From: Tardiphaga sp. vice304
Lineage (GTDB): Bacteria; Pseudomonadota; Alphaproteobacteria; Rhizobiales; Xanthobacteraceae
Direction: 5' to 3'
Assembly: GCF_007018905.1 (NCBI RefSeq)
Contig: NZ_CP041402.1
Span: 558,001 to 622,000, forward strand
DNA: 64,000 bases
In this document: one piece after another, positions 49,350 through 58,963 of the stretch
How positions within the stretch are numbered: the first letter of the stretch is position 1
How the letters are laid out: every line of letters begins with the position of its first letter
Program-made: the position numbers and the translations under genes
Notes under the pieces: generated by a model
What the model saw: the letters and a program-made list of their open reading frames with translations, nothing else
What the model was told of the DNA's origin: nothing
The model's database searches: none

Positions 49350-49465
49350 GATCGACTCGCGGTTACGTGGCACGTCACCGCGAACGAGGTCGATCCATAC
49401 TTCCAGGGAAATACGGCTCGACACCCACCAGGACACCCCGCCCAATGCGCTTCGCGTGTGACCAC

Positions 49466-49660
49466 GACTGGCGGCAGGTCTCCTGGCTCGCGGGTCAATG
49501 CCTGTCACCGCCTTCCCAGACCGCGAGGTCCAGTGGCTGATGGCGAAAGGCTCGCCGCTTACAGTTGCGGGGGCAGCCGCGGAATCGGGACTCGGTCCGA
49601 AGAACTCCGCCCTCACCGCATTCCCTTTTGATCCCCGAGGGGAACCGTCTCGATCACGAT
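49466..49660 (-). promoter_or_regulatory. Cobalamin (B12/AdoCbl) riboswitch
   Basis: Read on the minus strand: GACGGTTCCCC and GGGAATGCGGTG near the 5' end, then GGCTGCCCCCGCAACTGTAA, GCCATCAGCCACTGG, GGGAAGGCGGTGAC and the B12-box end GCCAGGAGACCTGCC at 49473-49488. These are the conserved elements of cobalamin riboswitches in order. It lies 117 bases before the TonB-receptor ATG and would repress the receptor and the PepSY gene when cobalamin is plentiful. The edges are approximate. Confidence 0.93.
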
Positions 49661-49845
49661 AGGGTGAGCGATCGATACGAGTCAACGCGCTTGGCGGGCA
49701 GCACTGCCCAGCGAACGCGATTGCCGGCCGGCGTTGCCGCAACGCCATGCAAACTCCGGCGACCGCAGCTCGGCCCCCTGTCACAGCCACGTCAATCAAC
49801 TTCCCTAGAGCCGTTCTCATCAGAGCCTTGCGTCAGGAGTTCGGC

Positions 49846-51399
49846 ATGACCATTCGCCTTTCGCGCCGCCGCTTTCTCTCCACCGCCGCGGCAACCGGCG
49901 CATCGCTGGTCGCGATGCCCTATCTCAGCCGCGCCGCCGATCGGCCGATCGTGTCGCATGGTGTGCAGTCCGGCGACATCGGAATGGATAGCGGCATGAT
50001 CTGGTCGCGCGCCGACCGCGCCGCGCAGATGATGGTCGAGGTCTCCACCACGGAGTCCTTCAAGAACGTTCGCGCGCTGCCGCCGATCGCGGCTCTGCCG
50101 GAAAGCGACTTCGCCGCAAAACTACTGCTCGACAATCTGCCGGCCGGGCAGGACATTTTCTACCGCGTCAACTTCCGCGACCTGTCGCACACCGACATCG
50201 TCGGCGAGCCCGTCATTGGCCGCTTCCGTACCGCGCCGGCCGACATGCGCGACGTTTCTTTCGTCTGGGGCGGCGACGTGGCAGGTCAGGGCTTTGGCAT
50301 CAATGCCGAGGACGGCGGCATGAGAACCTTCGCTACCATGCGCAAGCATAGCCCGGATTTCCTGATCCATTCCGGCGATACCATCTATGCCGACGGCGTC
50401 ATCACCGCAGAGACCAAACTGCGCGATGGCAAGGTCTGGAACAACACCACGACCGTTCCGGAAAAAGCCAAGGTCGCCGAAACGCTTGATGAATTCCGTG
50501 CCGCGCACAAATACAATCTGCTCGATGAGCATGTCCGCGCTTTCAACGCGGCGGTCCCGGTGTTCGGCCAGTGGGACGATCACGAGGTCACCAACAACTG
50601 GTCGCTGTCGAAGCAATTGTCGGATTCTTACAAGGTCCGCGACATCTCGCTGCTCGCCGCGCGTGGCGCCCGCGCCTTTCACGAGATGTATCCGATCCGC
50701 GCAAACCCGACCGAGCCCGGCCGGGTCTACCGCACGCTGAACTATGGCCCGCAACTCGACGTCTTCATGCTCGACGAGCGCAGCTATCGCGGTCCCAACG
50801 GCCCGAACCTGCAGGACAGCTATGGGCCGGATGCGTATTTCATCGGACCGGAGCAGATGGCCTGGCTGAAGCGCGCCTTGCTGGCCTCGAAGGCGACGTG
50901 GAAAGTGATCGCCTCCGACATGCCGATCGGCATCATCGTCGAGAACGATGCGGTGAATCACACCGGCTCCGAGGCAATCGCGCAGGGCGACGGCCCGGCG
51001 CGCGGCCGCGAACTGGAGATCGCCGACATCCTGCGCTTCATCAAGACGGCAGGGATCGTCAACACGGTGTGGCTTACGGCCGACGTGCACTACACCGCAG
51101 CCCACTACTACAGCCCCGAGAAGGCCCAGTTCCAGGATTTCGAGCCGTTCTGGCAGTTCGTTTCCGGCCCGTTCCACGCCGGTACTTTCGGGCCCGGCGC
51201 AATGGACAATACCTTCGGTCCGGAGGTGAAATTCGTGAAGGCGCCGGGTCCGGGCCAGCAGAACCTGCCGCCCTCGGCCGGGATGCAGTTCTTCGGACAC
51301 GTCAAAATCGACGGCCAAACCGGCCAAATGACCGTGACTCTGCGTGATCGGGACGATACGGCGCTGTGGGCGACCGTTCTGGACCCGAAAATCACGTAA
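49846..51399 (+). CDS. phoD: Alkaline phosphatase D (PhoD), Tat-exported
   Basis: 517 residues from the ATG at 49846, with AGGAG seven bases upstream. Tat signal LSRRRFLSTAAATGASLVA. PhoD-type metallophosphoesterase: VSHGVQSGDIGMDSGMIWSR, FVWGGDVAGQGFGINAEDGG, PDFLIHSGDTIYADGVI, VFGQWDDHEVTNNW and WLTADVHYTAAHYY supply Ca/Fe and substrate residues. Hydrolyses phosphomonoesters and diesters in the periplasm. It diverges from the B12-regulated receptor. Confidence 0.94.
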   Translation: MTIRLSRRRFLSTAAATGASLVAMPYLSRAADRPIVSHGVQSGDIGMDSGMIWSRADRAAQMMVEVSTTESFKNVRALPPIAALPESDFAAKLLLDNLPAGQDIFYRVNFRDLSHTDIVGEPVIGRFRTAPADMRDVSFVWGGDVAGQGFGINAEDGGMRTFATMRKHSPDFLIHSGDTIYADGVITAETKLRDGKVWNNTTTVPEKAKVAETLDEFRAAHKYNLLDEHVRAFNAAVPVFGQWDDHEVTNNWSLSKQLSDSYKVRDISLLAARGARAFHEMYPIRANPTEPGRVYRTLNYGPQLDVFMLDERSYRGPNGPNLQDSYGPDAYFIGPEQMAWLKRALLASKATWKVIASDMPIGIIVENDAVNHTGSEAIAQGDGPARGRELEIADILRFIKTAGIVNTVWLTADVHYTAAHYYSPEKAQFQDFEPFWQFVSGPFHAGTFGPGAMDNTFGPEVKFVKAPGPGQQNLPPSAGMQFFGHVKIDGQTGQMTVTLRDRDDTALWATVLDPKIT

Positions 51400-51464
51400 C
51401 GGAACAGTGGATTTGCTTGTTTTCCGGCGCGTTCTGACTATATTGCGCCGCAACGCGTCCGAGT

Positions 51465-51497
51465 ACCCGGCCCCTTCTGGCCGGGTTTGCTTTTGGA
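51465..51497 (+). terminator. Terminator between phoD and typA
   Basis: ACCCGGCC / GGCCGGGT forms a perfect 8-bp stem with a six-base loop; TTTGCTTTT follows. About 66 bases past the phoD stop and before typA. Confidence 0.75.
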
Positions 51498-51627
51498 GGG
51501 ATTGCCCCAGCGCGTTTTCAGACGAGGCAGAACCGACGACGCGGGAGCGTGAGGCTTGAAGCCGTTTGTCGAACTTGTCTTGTTGAACCGCTCCGGGCAC
51601 CCAGACCGTAAAACCAGAAGAAGACCT

Positions 51628-53451
51628 ATGAACCTTCGCAACATTGCTATCATCGCCCACGTTGACCACGGCAAGACGACGCTGGTGGACAAGCTGCTGC
51701 AGCAGTCCGGCACCTACCGCGACAACCAGCGCCAGGTTGAGCGCGCGATGGATTCGAACGACATCGAAAAAGAGCGCGGCATCACCATTCTCGCCAAGTG
51801 CACTTCGGTGCATTGGGAAGATGTCCAGATCAATATCGTCGACACCCCGGGCCATGCCGATTTCGGCGGCGAAGTCGAGCGCATCCTGTCGATGGTCGAC
51901 GGTGTGATCGTGCTCGTCGACGCCGCGGAAGGCCCGATGCCGCAGACCAAGTTCGTGGTCGGCAAGGCGCTCAAGCTCGGCCTTCGCCCGATCGTCGCGA
52001 TCAACAAGGTCGATCGCTCGGACGCGCGCATCACCGAAGTCGTGAACGAAGTGTTCGACCTGTTCGCCGCACTCGATGCCACCGACGACCAGCTCGACTT
52101 CCCGATCCTGTACGGGTCCGGTCGCAACGGCTGGATGGCCGACAGCCCGGACGCCTCGCATGACGTCGGCATGAAGCCGCTGTTCGATCTCGTCATCAAG
52201 CACGTTCCGCCGCCGGTGGTGGAAGAAGGCCCGTTCCGCATGCTCGGCACGATCCTCGAGGCCAACCCCTATCTCGGCCGCATCATCACCGGCCGCATCT
52301 CGTCCGGCTCGGTGCGTCCGAACCAGACGGTCAAGGTGCTGTCGCGCGACGGCAAGACCGTGGAAACCGGCCGTATCACGAAGATCCTGGCGTTCCGCGG
52401 CCTCGAGCGACAGCCGGTGGAACTGGCGGAAGCCGGTGACATCGTCGCCATCGCCGGCCTGCCCACGGGCACCGTGGCTGATACGTTCTGTGACCCCTCG
52501 GTGGATACCCCGATCCAGGCCCAGGCGATCGATCCGCCGACCGTGTCGATGTCCTTCATCGTCAACAACTCGCCGCTGGCCGGCACCGAAGGTACAAAGG
52601 TCACCAGCCGCCTGATCCGTGACCGCCTGCTGCGCGAAGCCGAAGGCAACGTCGCGCTCAAGGTTGTCGAAACCGCCGACCGCGACGCGATGGAAGTGTC
52701 GGGCCGCGGCGAATTGCAGCTCGCGATCCTGATCGAGAACATGCGCCGCGAGGGCTTCGAGCTCTCGGTGTCGCGTCCGCGCGTCGTGCTGACCAAGGAC
52801 GAGAACGGCCAGACCCTCGAGCCGGTCGAAGAAGTCGTCATCGACGTCGATGAGGAATTCTCCGGCGTCGTCGTGCAGAAGATGAGCGAACGCAAGGCCG
52901 AGATGATCGAGATGCGCCCGTCCGGCGGCAACCGCCTGCGACTGGTGTTCCACGCGCCGACCCGCGGCCTGATCGGCTATCAGGGCGACCTGATGACCGA
53001 CACCAAGGGCACGGCGATCATGAACCGCCTGTTCCATGCCTACCTGCCCTACAAGGGCGAGATCGCCGGTCGTCGCAACGGCGTGCTGATCTCGAACGAT
53101 GCCGGCGAGGCCGTGGCCTACGCGATGTTCAAGCTGGAAGATCGCGGCCCGATGATGATCGAGCCCGGCGTGAAGGTCTACAAGGGCATGATCATCGGCG
53201 AGCACACCCGCGAGAACGATCTCGAACTCAACGTTCTCAAGGGCAAGCAGCTGTCGAACATCCGCACCACGTCGAAGGACGAAGCGGTTCGCCTGACCCC
53301 GCCGATCCGCATGACGCTGGAAAAGGCGCTGGCCTACATCGAGGGTGACGAACTCGTCGAGATCACGCCGAAGTCGATCCGCCTGCGCAAGAAGTTCCTC
53401 GACGCTTCCGACCGCAAGCGCGCTGAAAAGTCGAAGGAAGTGGTGGCGTAA
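51628..53451 (+). CDS. typA: GTP-binding protein TypA/BipA
   Basis: 607 residues from the ATG at 51628; the frame upstream is not family-like. Translation-factor GTPase: G1 AHVDHGKTTLVDKLLQQ, switch I IEKERGITILAKCTSV, G3 NIVDTPGHADFGGEVERI, G4 VAINKVDRSDAR, G5-region LYGSGRNGWMA, then the EF-G-like domains with LIGYQGDLMTDTKGTAIMN near the end. Works on ribosome assembly and stress adaptation. Stands alone, with a terminator after it. Confidence 0.97.
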   Translation: MNLRNIAIIAHVDHGKTTLVDKLLQQSGTYRDNQRQVERAMDSNDIEKERGITILAKCTSVHWEDVQINIVDTPGHADFGGEVERILSMVDGVIVLVDAAEGPMPQTKFVVGKALKLGLRPIVAINKVDRSDARITEVVNEVFDLFAALDATDDQLDFPILYGSGRNGWMADSPDASHDVGMKPLFDLVIKHVPPPVVEEGPFRMLGTILEANPYLGRIITGRISSGSVRPNQTVKVLSRDGKTVETGRITKILAFRGLERQPVELAEAGDIVAIAGLPTGTVADTFCDPSVDTPIQAQAIDPPTVSMSFIVNNSPLAGTEGTKVTSRLIRDRLLREAEGNVALKVVETADRDAMEVSGRGELQLAILIENMRREGFELSVSRPRVVLTKDENGQTLEPVEEVVIDVDEEFSGVVVQKMSERKAEMIEMRPSGGNRLRLVFHAPTRGLIGYQGDLMTDTKGTAIMNRLFHAYLPYKGEIAGRRNGVLISNDAGEAVAYAMFKLEDRGPMMIEPGVKVYKGMIIGEHTRENDLELNVLKGKQLSNIRTTSKDEAVRLTPPIRMTLEKALAYIEGDELVEITPKSIRLRKKFLDASDRKRAEKSKEVVA

Positions 53452-53479
53452 CGCCACGCTGCTTTTGCTGCGCTTTAAA

Positions 53480-53515
53480 GAATGCCCGGCTCACGCCGGG
53501 CATTCTTGTTTGTTG
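53480..53515 (+). terminator. Rho-independent terminator of typA
   Basis: GAATGCCCGGC / GCCGGGCATTC is a perfect 11-bp stem around TCAC, followed by TTGTTTGTTG. About 28 bases past the typA stop. Confidence 0.88.
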
Positions 53516-53528
53516 TGCCTCCGCCCTT

Positions 53529-53645
53529 GTCATTCCGGGCGCGGACGGCGCCAGCCGACCGCGCCCCGGAATCCCGACATGTTTTGCGCTGAACATCTCC
53601 AGATTCCGGGTTAGCTCGGGCTACGCCCTCGCGCCCCGGAATGAC
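53529..53645. repeat. Palindromic intergenic repeat, 'GTCATTCCGGG' family
   Basis: GTCATTCCGGGCGCGGACGG at the left, CGCGCCCCGGAATGAC at the right, with inner GGAATCCCGACAT and AGATTCCGGGTTA. Third copy of the family. Between typA and the converging maiA. Confidence 0.8.
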
Positions 53646-53648
53646 AAC

Positions 53649-54311
53649 CTAAACCGGCGCGCCCGCCTGCTTCAGCGGGTCCGCCTTGGCGAATGCCTCC
53701 GTCGCCTCGCAGCGTGCCATGATGGCGTCGATCGTCGGCGTTGGCGGCAGCACGAGCTTGTTGACCCGTGCCAGCACGGTAATGCTGCCAAGGCAGATAT
53801 CGGCCATCGTCACCGCGTCGCCGTGGCAGAACGTGCCGGTCCCGGGCTCGGACGACAGCCGCTTCTCTACTGCCGCGAGGCCGGTGGCGAACCAGTGCGT
53901 CATCCAGGCCTTGACCGCGGCGTCGTCGAAGCCGCCGACCCCCGCCAGATATTTGCGCACGCGCGGCACGATCAGCGGATGGGTATCGACCGCCAGCATC
54001 TGGGCGATCGCGCGTACGCGCGCGCGGCCGTGCGGATCGGCCGGCAGCAGAGGCGGGGTGGGGTGGGTGTCGTCGAGGAATTCGAGGATTGCCAGCGATT
54101 CCGTCAGCGGCGGATAGCCGGTCTCGACCAGCGCCGGGATCGCACCCATCGGATTGATGTTCAGAAACTCCGGGCTGAGCTGCTCGCCGGTATCGAGGTT
54201 GATGTCGTGCTCGCGCGCCGTCAACCCCTTGAGGTTGAGCGCGACGCGGACCCGATAGGTCGCTGACGTGCGCCAGAACCCGTAGAGCGCATAGTCGGGT
54301 GTGTCAGACAT
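53649..54311 (-). CDS. maiA: Maleylacetoacetate isomerase (zeta-class GST)
   Basis: 220 residues from the ATG at 54311. Zeta-class glutathione transferase: N-terminal YGFWRTSATYRVRVALNLKG, NPMGAIPALVETGYPPLTES, and the C-terminal CHGDAVTMADICLGSITVLA. Isomerises maleylacetoacetate in tyrosine catabolism. The usual SSC motif reads TSA, a variant also common in bacterial homologues, so I do not read it as inactive. No fumarylacetoacetase or homogentisate oxygenase gene is adjacent. Confidence 0.88.
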   Translation of the reverse strand: MSDTPDYALYGFWRTSATYRVRVALNLKGLTAREHDINLDTGEQLSPEFLNINPMGAIPALVETGYPPLTESLAILEFLDDTHPTPPLLPADPHGRARVRAIAQMLAVDTHPLIVPRVRKYLAGVGGFDDAAVKAWMTHWFATGLAAVEKRLSSEPGTGTFCHGDAVTMADICLGSITVLARVNKLVLPPTPTIDAIMARCEATEAFAKADPLKQAGAPV

Positions 54312-54452
54312 GGAACGTTTCCCTTTGGCTTGGCTTGGATGTCGGATTCCGCCGCTTGAATAATCCAAGCAAGCCGATATCCAGCTGTCGATACAATCAC
54401 GCGTGACCGACCAATAGGCAACGCGCAGCAATCCGGGATTTGAACCACGGCC

Positions 54453-55706
54453 ATGACCCGCATGCCTTCCGAGATAGATGTCGCCATCGTCGGCGCCGGC
54501 GCCGCGGGGCTTGGCGCGGCGCGGGCGCTGCAGGGCTCCGGCCTGTCGGTGATCGTCCTGGAAGCCCGCGACCGCATCTGCGGCCGCGCGCATACCGTGA
54601 TGGCTGCGCCCGGCATCCCGTTCGACATGGGCTGCGGCTGGCTGCATTCCGCCGACCGCAACTCGTTTGTCGGTATTTCGCAACAGCTCGGCTTCGCGAT
54701 CAACAAGGCCCGCGCGCCGTGGCGCGAGCAGAGCTACGACAGCACCTTTCCCACGGCCGACCGGATCGATTTTTTCCGTGCGATGGATGCGTTCTACGAC
54801 CGCGCCGAAACTGCCGCGGAAAACGACACGGACGGCCCCGCCGCTAGCTGCCTCGAACCAGGCAACCGCTGGAATCCGATGATCGACGCCGTCAGCACCT
54901 ACATCAACGGTTTCGAACTCGACGATGTGTCGCTGCACGACATGGACGCCTATGAGGATACCGAGGTCAATTGGCGGGTGCAGGCGGGCTACGGCGCGCT
55001 GATCGCCGCCTACGGCGCGCCGTGTCCGGTGTCGCTGGTTACGCAGGTCCGTGTGATCGATCATGCCGGCCCGCGCATCCGGATCGAGACATCGAAGGGC
55101 ACGCTCAACGCCGGCCGGGTGATCGTCACCGTGCCGACCAATCTGCTGGCCGATGAAACCATCCGCTTCGATCCGCCGCTGCCGGCGAAGGTCGATGCCG
55201 CGCGCGGCCTGCCGCTCGGCACCAACAACAAGGTGTTGCTGGCGCTTGCTGGCGCCGACGCGCTGCCGGGCGATTCAGGCCTGCGCGGGCCGACGGTCAG
55301 CGCGCGCGTCGGCAGTTTCCAGATCCGGCCGTTCGGCACGCCCACGATCGAAGGCTTCTATGGCGGCACGTTTGCGCGCGAGCTGGAAGACGCCGGGCCC
55401 GGCGCGCTGTCGGCACAGGCCATCGATGAAGTCGTGGCGCTGCTCGGTTCGGATTTTCGCACGCGCCTGTCGCCGCTCGCCGAATCGCGCTGGGCGCATG
55501 ATCCGTTCGCGCAAGGCGCCTATTCGGCAGCACGCCCCGGCCACGCCGGCGCCCGCGCCATCCTCGCCGCCCCGGTGGATGGCCGGCTGTTCTTCGCAGG
55601 CGAAGCGACGTCGGCGAACTTCTTCTCGACCGCGCATGGCGCCAGGGATTCCGGCGAGCGGGCGGCGAGGGAAATCATGGCTACTCTGGTAACGCGCGAA
55701 GTGTAG
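54453..55706 (+). CDS. FAD-dependent amine oxidase family protein
   Basis: 417 residues. Rossmann FAD motif DVAIVGAGAAGLGAARALQG, then IVLEARDRICGRAHTV, GCGWLHSADRNSFVGI, RVIVTVPTNLLADETIRFDP, and the C-terminal FAD end DGRLFFAGEATSANFFSTAH followed by GARDSGERAAREI. This is the flavin monoamine oxidase / phytoene-desaturase-like fold; the substrate is unknown. Start ATG at 54453, directly before the fold. It converges with the DCC gene. Confidence 0.9.
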   Translation: MTRMPSEIDVAIVGAGAAGLGAARALQGSGLSVIVLEARDRICGRAHTVMAAPGIPFDMGCGWLHSADRNSFVGISQQLGFAINKARAPWREQSYDSTFPTADRIDFFRAMDAFYDRAETAAENDTDGPAASCLEPGNRWNPMIDAVSTYINGFELDDVSLHDMDAYEDTEVNWRVQAGYGALIAAYGAPCPVSLVTQVRVIDHAGPRIRIETSKGTLNAGRVIVTVPTNLLADETIRFDPPLPAKVDAARGLPLGTNNKVLLALAGADALPGDSGLRGPTVSARVGSFQIRPFGTPTIEGFYGGTFARELEDAGPGALSAQAIDEVVALLGSDFRTRLSPLAESRWAHDPFAQGAYSAARPGHAGARAILAAPVDGRLFFAGEATSANFFSTAHGARDSGERAAREIMATLVTREV

Positions 55707-55713
55707 TTGCGCA

Positions 55714-56133
55714 CTACCCGATCACCCGCGCCCGCAATGCTGCATCCGGCATCATGCACACATCGCTTCGCCCAAAAATCCGGTAGCGGTTTTTCGCGAA
55801 CAGATTGTAGACGGGATCACGCAGCGCCTTCGGCAGCGAGAGCAACACCCGCACCCAGCGCCAGCCCGGCAGCAGCGACAGCGCGGTCAGCGCGTCGTCG
55901 GATTTCACATGCGCAATGCCGCCATGGATCACGGCGTTGGTGTCGGGGTTGGCCGGATCGATGCCGACATGGCGGGCGAGGCGGGCACCGTAGTCGGACT
56001 GGATCGCGGTAAAACGGAAATGGCCATGGTCGCGGGCCGCAATGAAGCGGATCCAGTGCGAGCAGAACAGGCACACGCCGTCATACAGGATCACGTCGTC
56101 GTCAGGCCATGGCTCGGTCACGGTCGGTCCCAT
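55714..56133 (-). CDS. DCC family thiol-disulfide oxidoreductase-like protein (DUF393)
   Basis: 139 residues. N-terminal VILYDGVCLFCSHWIRFIA holds the family CxxC (Cys21 and Cys24), followed by SDDALTALSLLPGWRWVRVL and YNLFAKNRYRIFG, then a late Cys (VCMMPD). The predicted thioredoxin-like fold suggests redox activity; the true reaction is unknown. Start ATG at 56133. Confidence 0.87.
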   Translation of the reverse strand: MGPTVTEPWPDDDVILYDGVCLFCSHWIRFIAARDHGHFRFTAIQSDYGARLARHVGIDPANPDTNAVIHGGIAHVKSDDALTALSLLPGWRWVRVLLSLPKALRDPVYNLFAKNRYRIFGRSDVCMMPDAALRARVIG

Positions 56134-56456
56134 CGCATTTGCATCTGTAGCCGGGCGTACCGGTGCTCAGCGGTCGTCCGAATTCCGATGTTAAGCCATC
56201 CGTCCGCAGGACGAAATTGGCGCGCCGCACGACCGCGAATCACCTGCGCCGCCGCGGTCTGATTCGCTGACATGGCGATGGCCCGTTTCGCAATTGGACA
56301 CATCGGCCCGCCGGAACTGTCCCGAGCGCCCGGCTGGGACCCGGAGTGTATTTTTTTGAAACATTCGCATTGCACACTGATGCGTGAAATCCACACGGTA
56401 ACCTATAATTAACGATACAGCTTGAACACGGCGCGCTGACTTGCTTTGATTGGCTC
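56134..56456. other. 323-base gap between divergent genes
   Basis: No credible gene, no repeat arms longer than a few bases, no RNA fold I recognise. An A/T-rich patch at about 56348-56420 may hold a promoter for the acetyltransferase. Confidence 0.45.
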
Positions 56457-56966
56457 ATGAGCACAACCCTGATCGAGGTTCGACCGGCCAAAGCTGCGGA
56501 TGCCTCCGCGGTGGCGTCCACGCATGATGAAGCCTGGCGTTCGGCCTATCAGGGACTGATCCCCGGTGCCGAGCTGGAAAAGCTTATCAACCGCCGCGGT
56601 CCGCAATGGTGGGATTCGGCGATCCGTAAGGGCAGCCGCGTCAGCGTGCTGTGCTTCGGCGACAAGGTCGCCGGCTACGCCAATTACGGCCGCAACCGCG
56701 CCCGCAGCCTGCAGTTCGAGGGCGAGATCTACGAGATCTATCTGCGTCCGGAATTCCAGGGCCTGGGCTTCGGCCGCCGGCTGTTCACCTCCGCCAAGCG
56801 CGATCTGGCGCAGAGCGGGCTGAAGAGCATGGTGATCTGGGCCCTGTCCGACAATGAAGGCGCTACCGAATTCTACCGCGCCCTCGGCGGGCGCATGGTG
56901 GCGCGCTCCTCGGAGCGTTTCGGGGCCAAGTCGCTCGACAAGGTCGCCTTCGCCTGGACCAATTAA
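56457..56966 (+). CDS. GNAT-family N-acetyltransferase
   Basis: 169 residues. Acetyl-CoA-binding region: EIYLRPEFQGLGFGRRLFTS (the Q/R-x-x-G-x-G/A loop), then AKRDLAQSGLKSMVIWALSD and ATEFYRALGGRMVARSS. The substrate is unknown. Starts at the ATG at 56457. Followed by ppa about 100 bases downstream. Confidence 0.88.
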   Translation: MSTTLIEVRPAKAADASAVASTHDEAWRSAYQGLIPGAELEKLINRRGPQWWDSAIRKGSRVSVLCFGDKVAGYANYGRNRARSLQFEGEIYEIYLRPEFQGLGFGRRLFTSAKRDLAQSGLKSMVIWALSDNEGATEFYRALGGRMVARSSERFGAKSLDKVAFAWTN

Positions 56967-57069
56967 GCCATTAAATCTATTCGGCCATTCAGCCCTTTGC
57001 GGGCGTTGAATCCGGCCGCGTGGCGGGCTACGCCTGTCGCAATCATTGTTTCCAGATCCGGAGTTTCCG

Positions 57070-57606
57070 ATGCGCCTTGACGCAATCCCGACCGGCGCCA
57101 AGGCGCCGCACGAAGTAAATGTTGTGATCGAAGTCCAGGTCGGCGGCGAGCCGATCAAATATGAGATGGACAAGGAATCCGGCGCGCTGTTCGTCGATCG
57201 CTTCCTCTACACGCCGATGCGTTACCCGGGCAATTACGGCTTCATTCCGCACACCCTCTCCGGCGACGGCGACCCGTGCGACGTGCTGGTCGCCAACACC
57301 CGCGCCATCGTGCCCGGCGCCGTGATGGCCTGCCGTCCGGTCGGCGTGCTGCTGATGGAAGACGAAGGTGGTCAGGATGAGAAGATCATCGCCGTGCCGA
57401 CCTCGAAGCTCACCCAGCGCTACGACAAGGTGCAGAATTACAGCGACCTGCCGGAAATCACCCTGCAGCAGATCCAGCACTTCTTCGAGCACTACAAGGA
57501 TCTCGAGCCCGGCAAGTGGGTCAAGGTGGTGCGCTGGGGCGATGCTGCCGACGCCCACCGCCTGATCCTCGAAGGCATGGAGCGAGCCAAGGCCGCGAAG
57601 AAGTAG
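57070..57606 (+). CDS. ppa: Inorganic pyrophosphatase
   Basis: 178 residues from the ATG at 57070; the ATG at 57046 adds eight unconserved residues. Family I enzyme: [40 protein letters not shown] with the metal-binding DGDPCDVLV, and [14 protein letters not shown]. Hydrolyses pyrophosphate with Mg. Confidence 0.97.
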   Translation: MRLDAIPTGAKAPHEVNVVIEVQVGGEPIKYEMDKESGALFVDRFLYTPMRYPGNYGFIPHTLSGDGDPCDVLVANTRAIVPGAVMACRPVGVLLMEDEGGQDEKIIAVPTSKLTQRYDKVQNYSDLPEITLQQIQHFFEHYKDLEPGKWVKVVRWGDAADAHRLILEGMERAKAAKK

Positions 57607-57631
57607 GTTTCACTCTTCGAAAGCGCGGTCG

Positions 57632-57725
57632 GTAGCCCGGATGGCAATCCGGGGCCGGCCTGTCCGCTATCCCCGGATTGGATCGTCCCGCCGCTGAAGC
57701 GGCGTGACGGTTTCATCCGGGCTAC
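57632..57725. repeat. Palindromic intergenic repeat, 'GTAGCCCGGATG' family
   Basis: Fourth copy: GTAGCCCGGATGGCAATCCG at the left, TTTCATCCGGGCTAC at the right, with CCGCTGAAGCGG inside. It lies between ppa and the converging folD. Confidence 0.8.
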
Positions 57726-57727
57726 GC

Positions 57728-58612
57728 TCAAACCGCCGGCTTGGCCAGCCCGTGGATCGCGCAGGCGGCGCGCAGCGTGTTGACCAGGAGGCAGGCCACC
57801 GTCATCTGGCCGACGCCGCCCGGCACCGGCGTGATCGCGCCGGCCACTTCCAGCGCCTCCGCATAAGCGACATCGCCGACCAGCCGCGTCTTGCCGTCTT
57901 CGCCGGGCAGCCGGTTGATGCCGACATCGATCACGGTGGCGCCCGGTTTGATCCAGTCGCCGCGCACCATTTCCGGCCGGCCGACCGCGGCATAGACCAG
58001 ATCGGCCTGCGCGCAGAGCTTCGCCAGATCGCGCGAGCGCGAATGCGCGATGGTCACGGTGGCGTTCTCGTTCAACAGCAATTGCACCAGCGGCCGGCCG
58101 ACCAGATTGGAGCGGCCGATCACGATGGCATTCATGCCTTCCAGCGAGGGATGCACGCTCTTGGTCAGGATGATGCAGCCGAGCGGCGTGCAGGGCGACA
58201 GCGCCGGCAGCCCGCCGGCCAGCCGCCCGGCATTGTTGGGATGCAGCCCGTCGACGTCCTTGGAGGGATCGATGCCGTTGACCACGGCGTCGGTGTCGAG
58301 CCCCTTGGGCAGCGGCAACTGTACCAGGATGCCGTGCACGGTGGGATCGGCGTTGAGTTTGGCCACAAGCGCTAGCAGGTCGGCCTGCTTCACGTCGGCC
58401 GGCAGCCGGTGCTCGAATGACGCCATGCCGGCGGCCTGGGTCTGCTTGTGCTTGCTGCGGACATAGACCTCGGAGGCCGGGTCGGCGCCGACCAGCACCA
58501 CCGCGAGGCCCGGCGTCAGGCCGTGGTCGCGCTTGACCCGCGCGACTTCGCCGGCGACGCGCTCGCGCAGTTCAGCGGCAATGATCTTTCCATCGATGAT
58601 GCGGGCGGTCAT
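57728..58612 (-). CDS. folD: Methylenetetrahydrofolate dehydrogenase / cyclohydrolase
   Basis: 294 residues. Motifs: [14 protein letters not shown] (catalytic Lys and Tyr), [60 protein letters not shown] and a C-terminal [24 protein letters not shown]-dependent C1 interconversion in the cytoplasm. Its start overlaps the stop of the DUF167 gene by four bases. Confidence 0.97.
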   Translation of the reverse strand: MTARIIDGKIIAAELRERVAGEVARVKRDHGLTPGLAVVLVGADPASEVYVRSKHKQTQAAGMASFEHRLPADVKQADLLALVAKLNADPTVHGILVQLPLPKGLDTDAVVNGIDPSKDVDGLHPNNAGRLAGGLPALSPCTPLGCIILTKSVHPSLEGMNAIVIGRSNLVGRPLVQLLLNENATVTIAHSRSRDLAKLCAQADLVYAAVGRPEMVRGDWIKPGATVIDVGINRLPGEDGKTRLVGDVAYAEALEVAGAITPVPGGVGQMTVACLLVNTLRAACAIHGLAKPAV

Positions 58613-58956
58613 GTCGGGTCCTGTTCGCTGGATTTTGCAGGCTTTGCTGCGGTAATGCTGCGCAGCAATTCGCCGAGTTTCCGGGGATCGCCGTCTACGG
58701 CGACCTGCTTCTGCCGCGAGGTGGTGCCGGAAAGCACCCGGACGTCGCGTTTTCGCACGCCGAGAACCTTTGCGAGCAGGTCGGTGACGGCGCGGTTGGC
58801 CTCGCCGCCCTCGGCGATGGCGCGGACCCGCACTTTCACTACCGGGCGGCCGTCGGACAGCGTCTCGATGCCGTCGATGTCGTCGCGGCCGCCGCGTGGC
58901 GTCACGCGCAAGGCGATGCTGATCCCGTCGGCCGAGTAGCGCCAGGGATCAGCCAT
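58609..58956 (-). CDS. DUF167 (YggU) family protein
   Basis: 115 residues. YggU fold: [40 protein letters not shown] and [20 protein letters not shown]. The function is unknown. It lies between YggT and folD, 7 bases after the YggT stop, and overlaps folD by four bases. Confidence 0.9.
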   Translation of the reverse strand: MADPWRYSADGISIALRVTPRGGRDDIDGIETLSDGRPVVKVRVRAIAEGGEANRAVTDLLAKVLGVRKRDVRVLSGTTSRQKQVAVDGDPRKLGELLRSITAAKPAKSSEQDPT

Positions 58957-58963
58957 GGCGAGG

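Noticed and set aside
47643..49631. A 662-residue plus-strand frame across the TonB receptor and riboswitch
   Set aside because: Antisense shadow of the receptor; the real gene has a signal peptide, plug and terminal Phe.
50122..53457. A very long open frame on the minus strand opposite phoD and typA
   Set aside because: It mirrors two well-conserved genes in high-GC codons; composition is Arg/His/Asp-rich and no domain is seen.
53649..54311. Calling maiA inactive because the SSC motif is TSA
   Set aside because: Bacterial zeta-class enzymes often vary here and the rest of the protein is typical.
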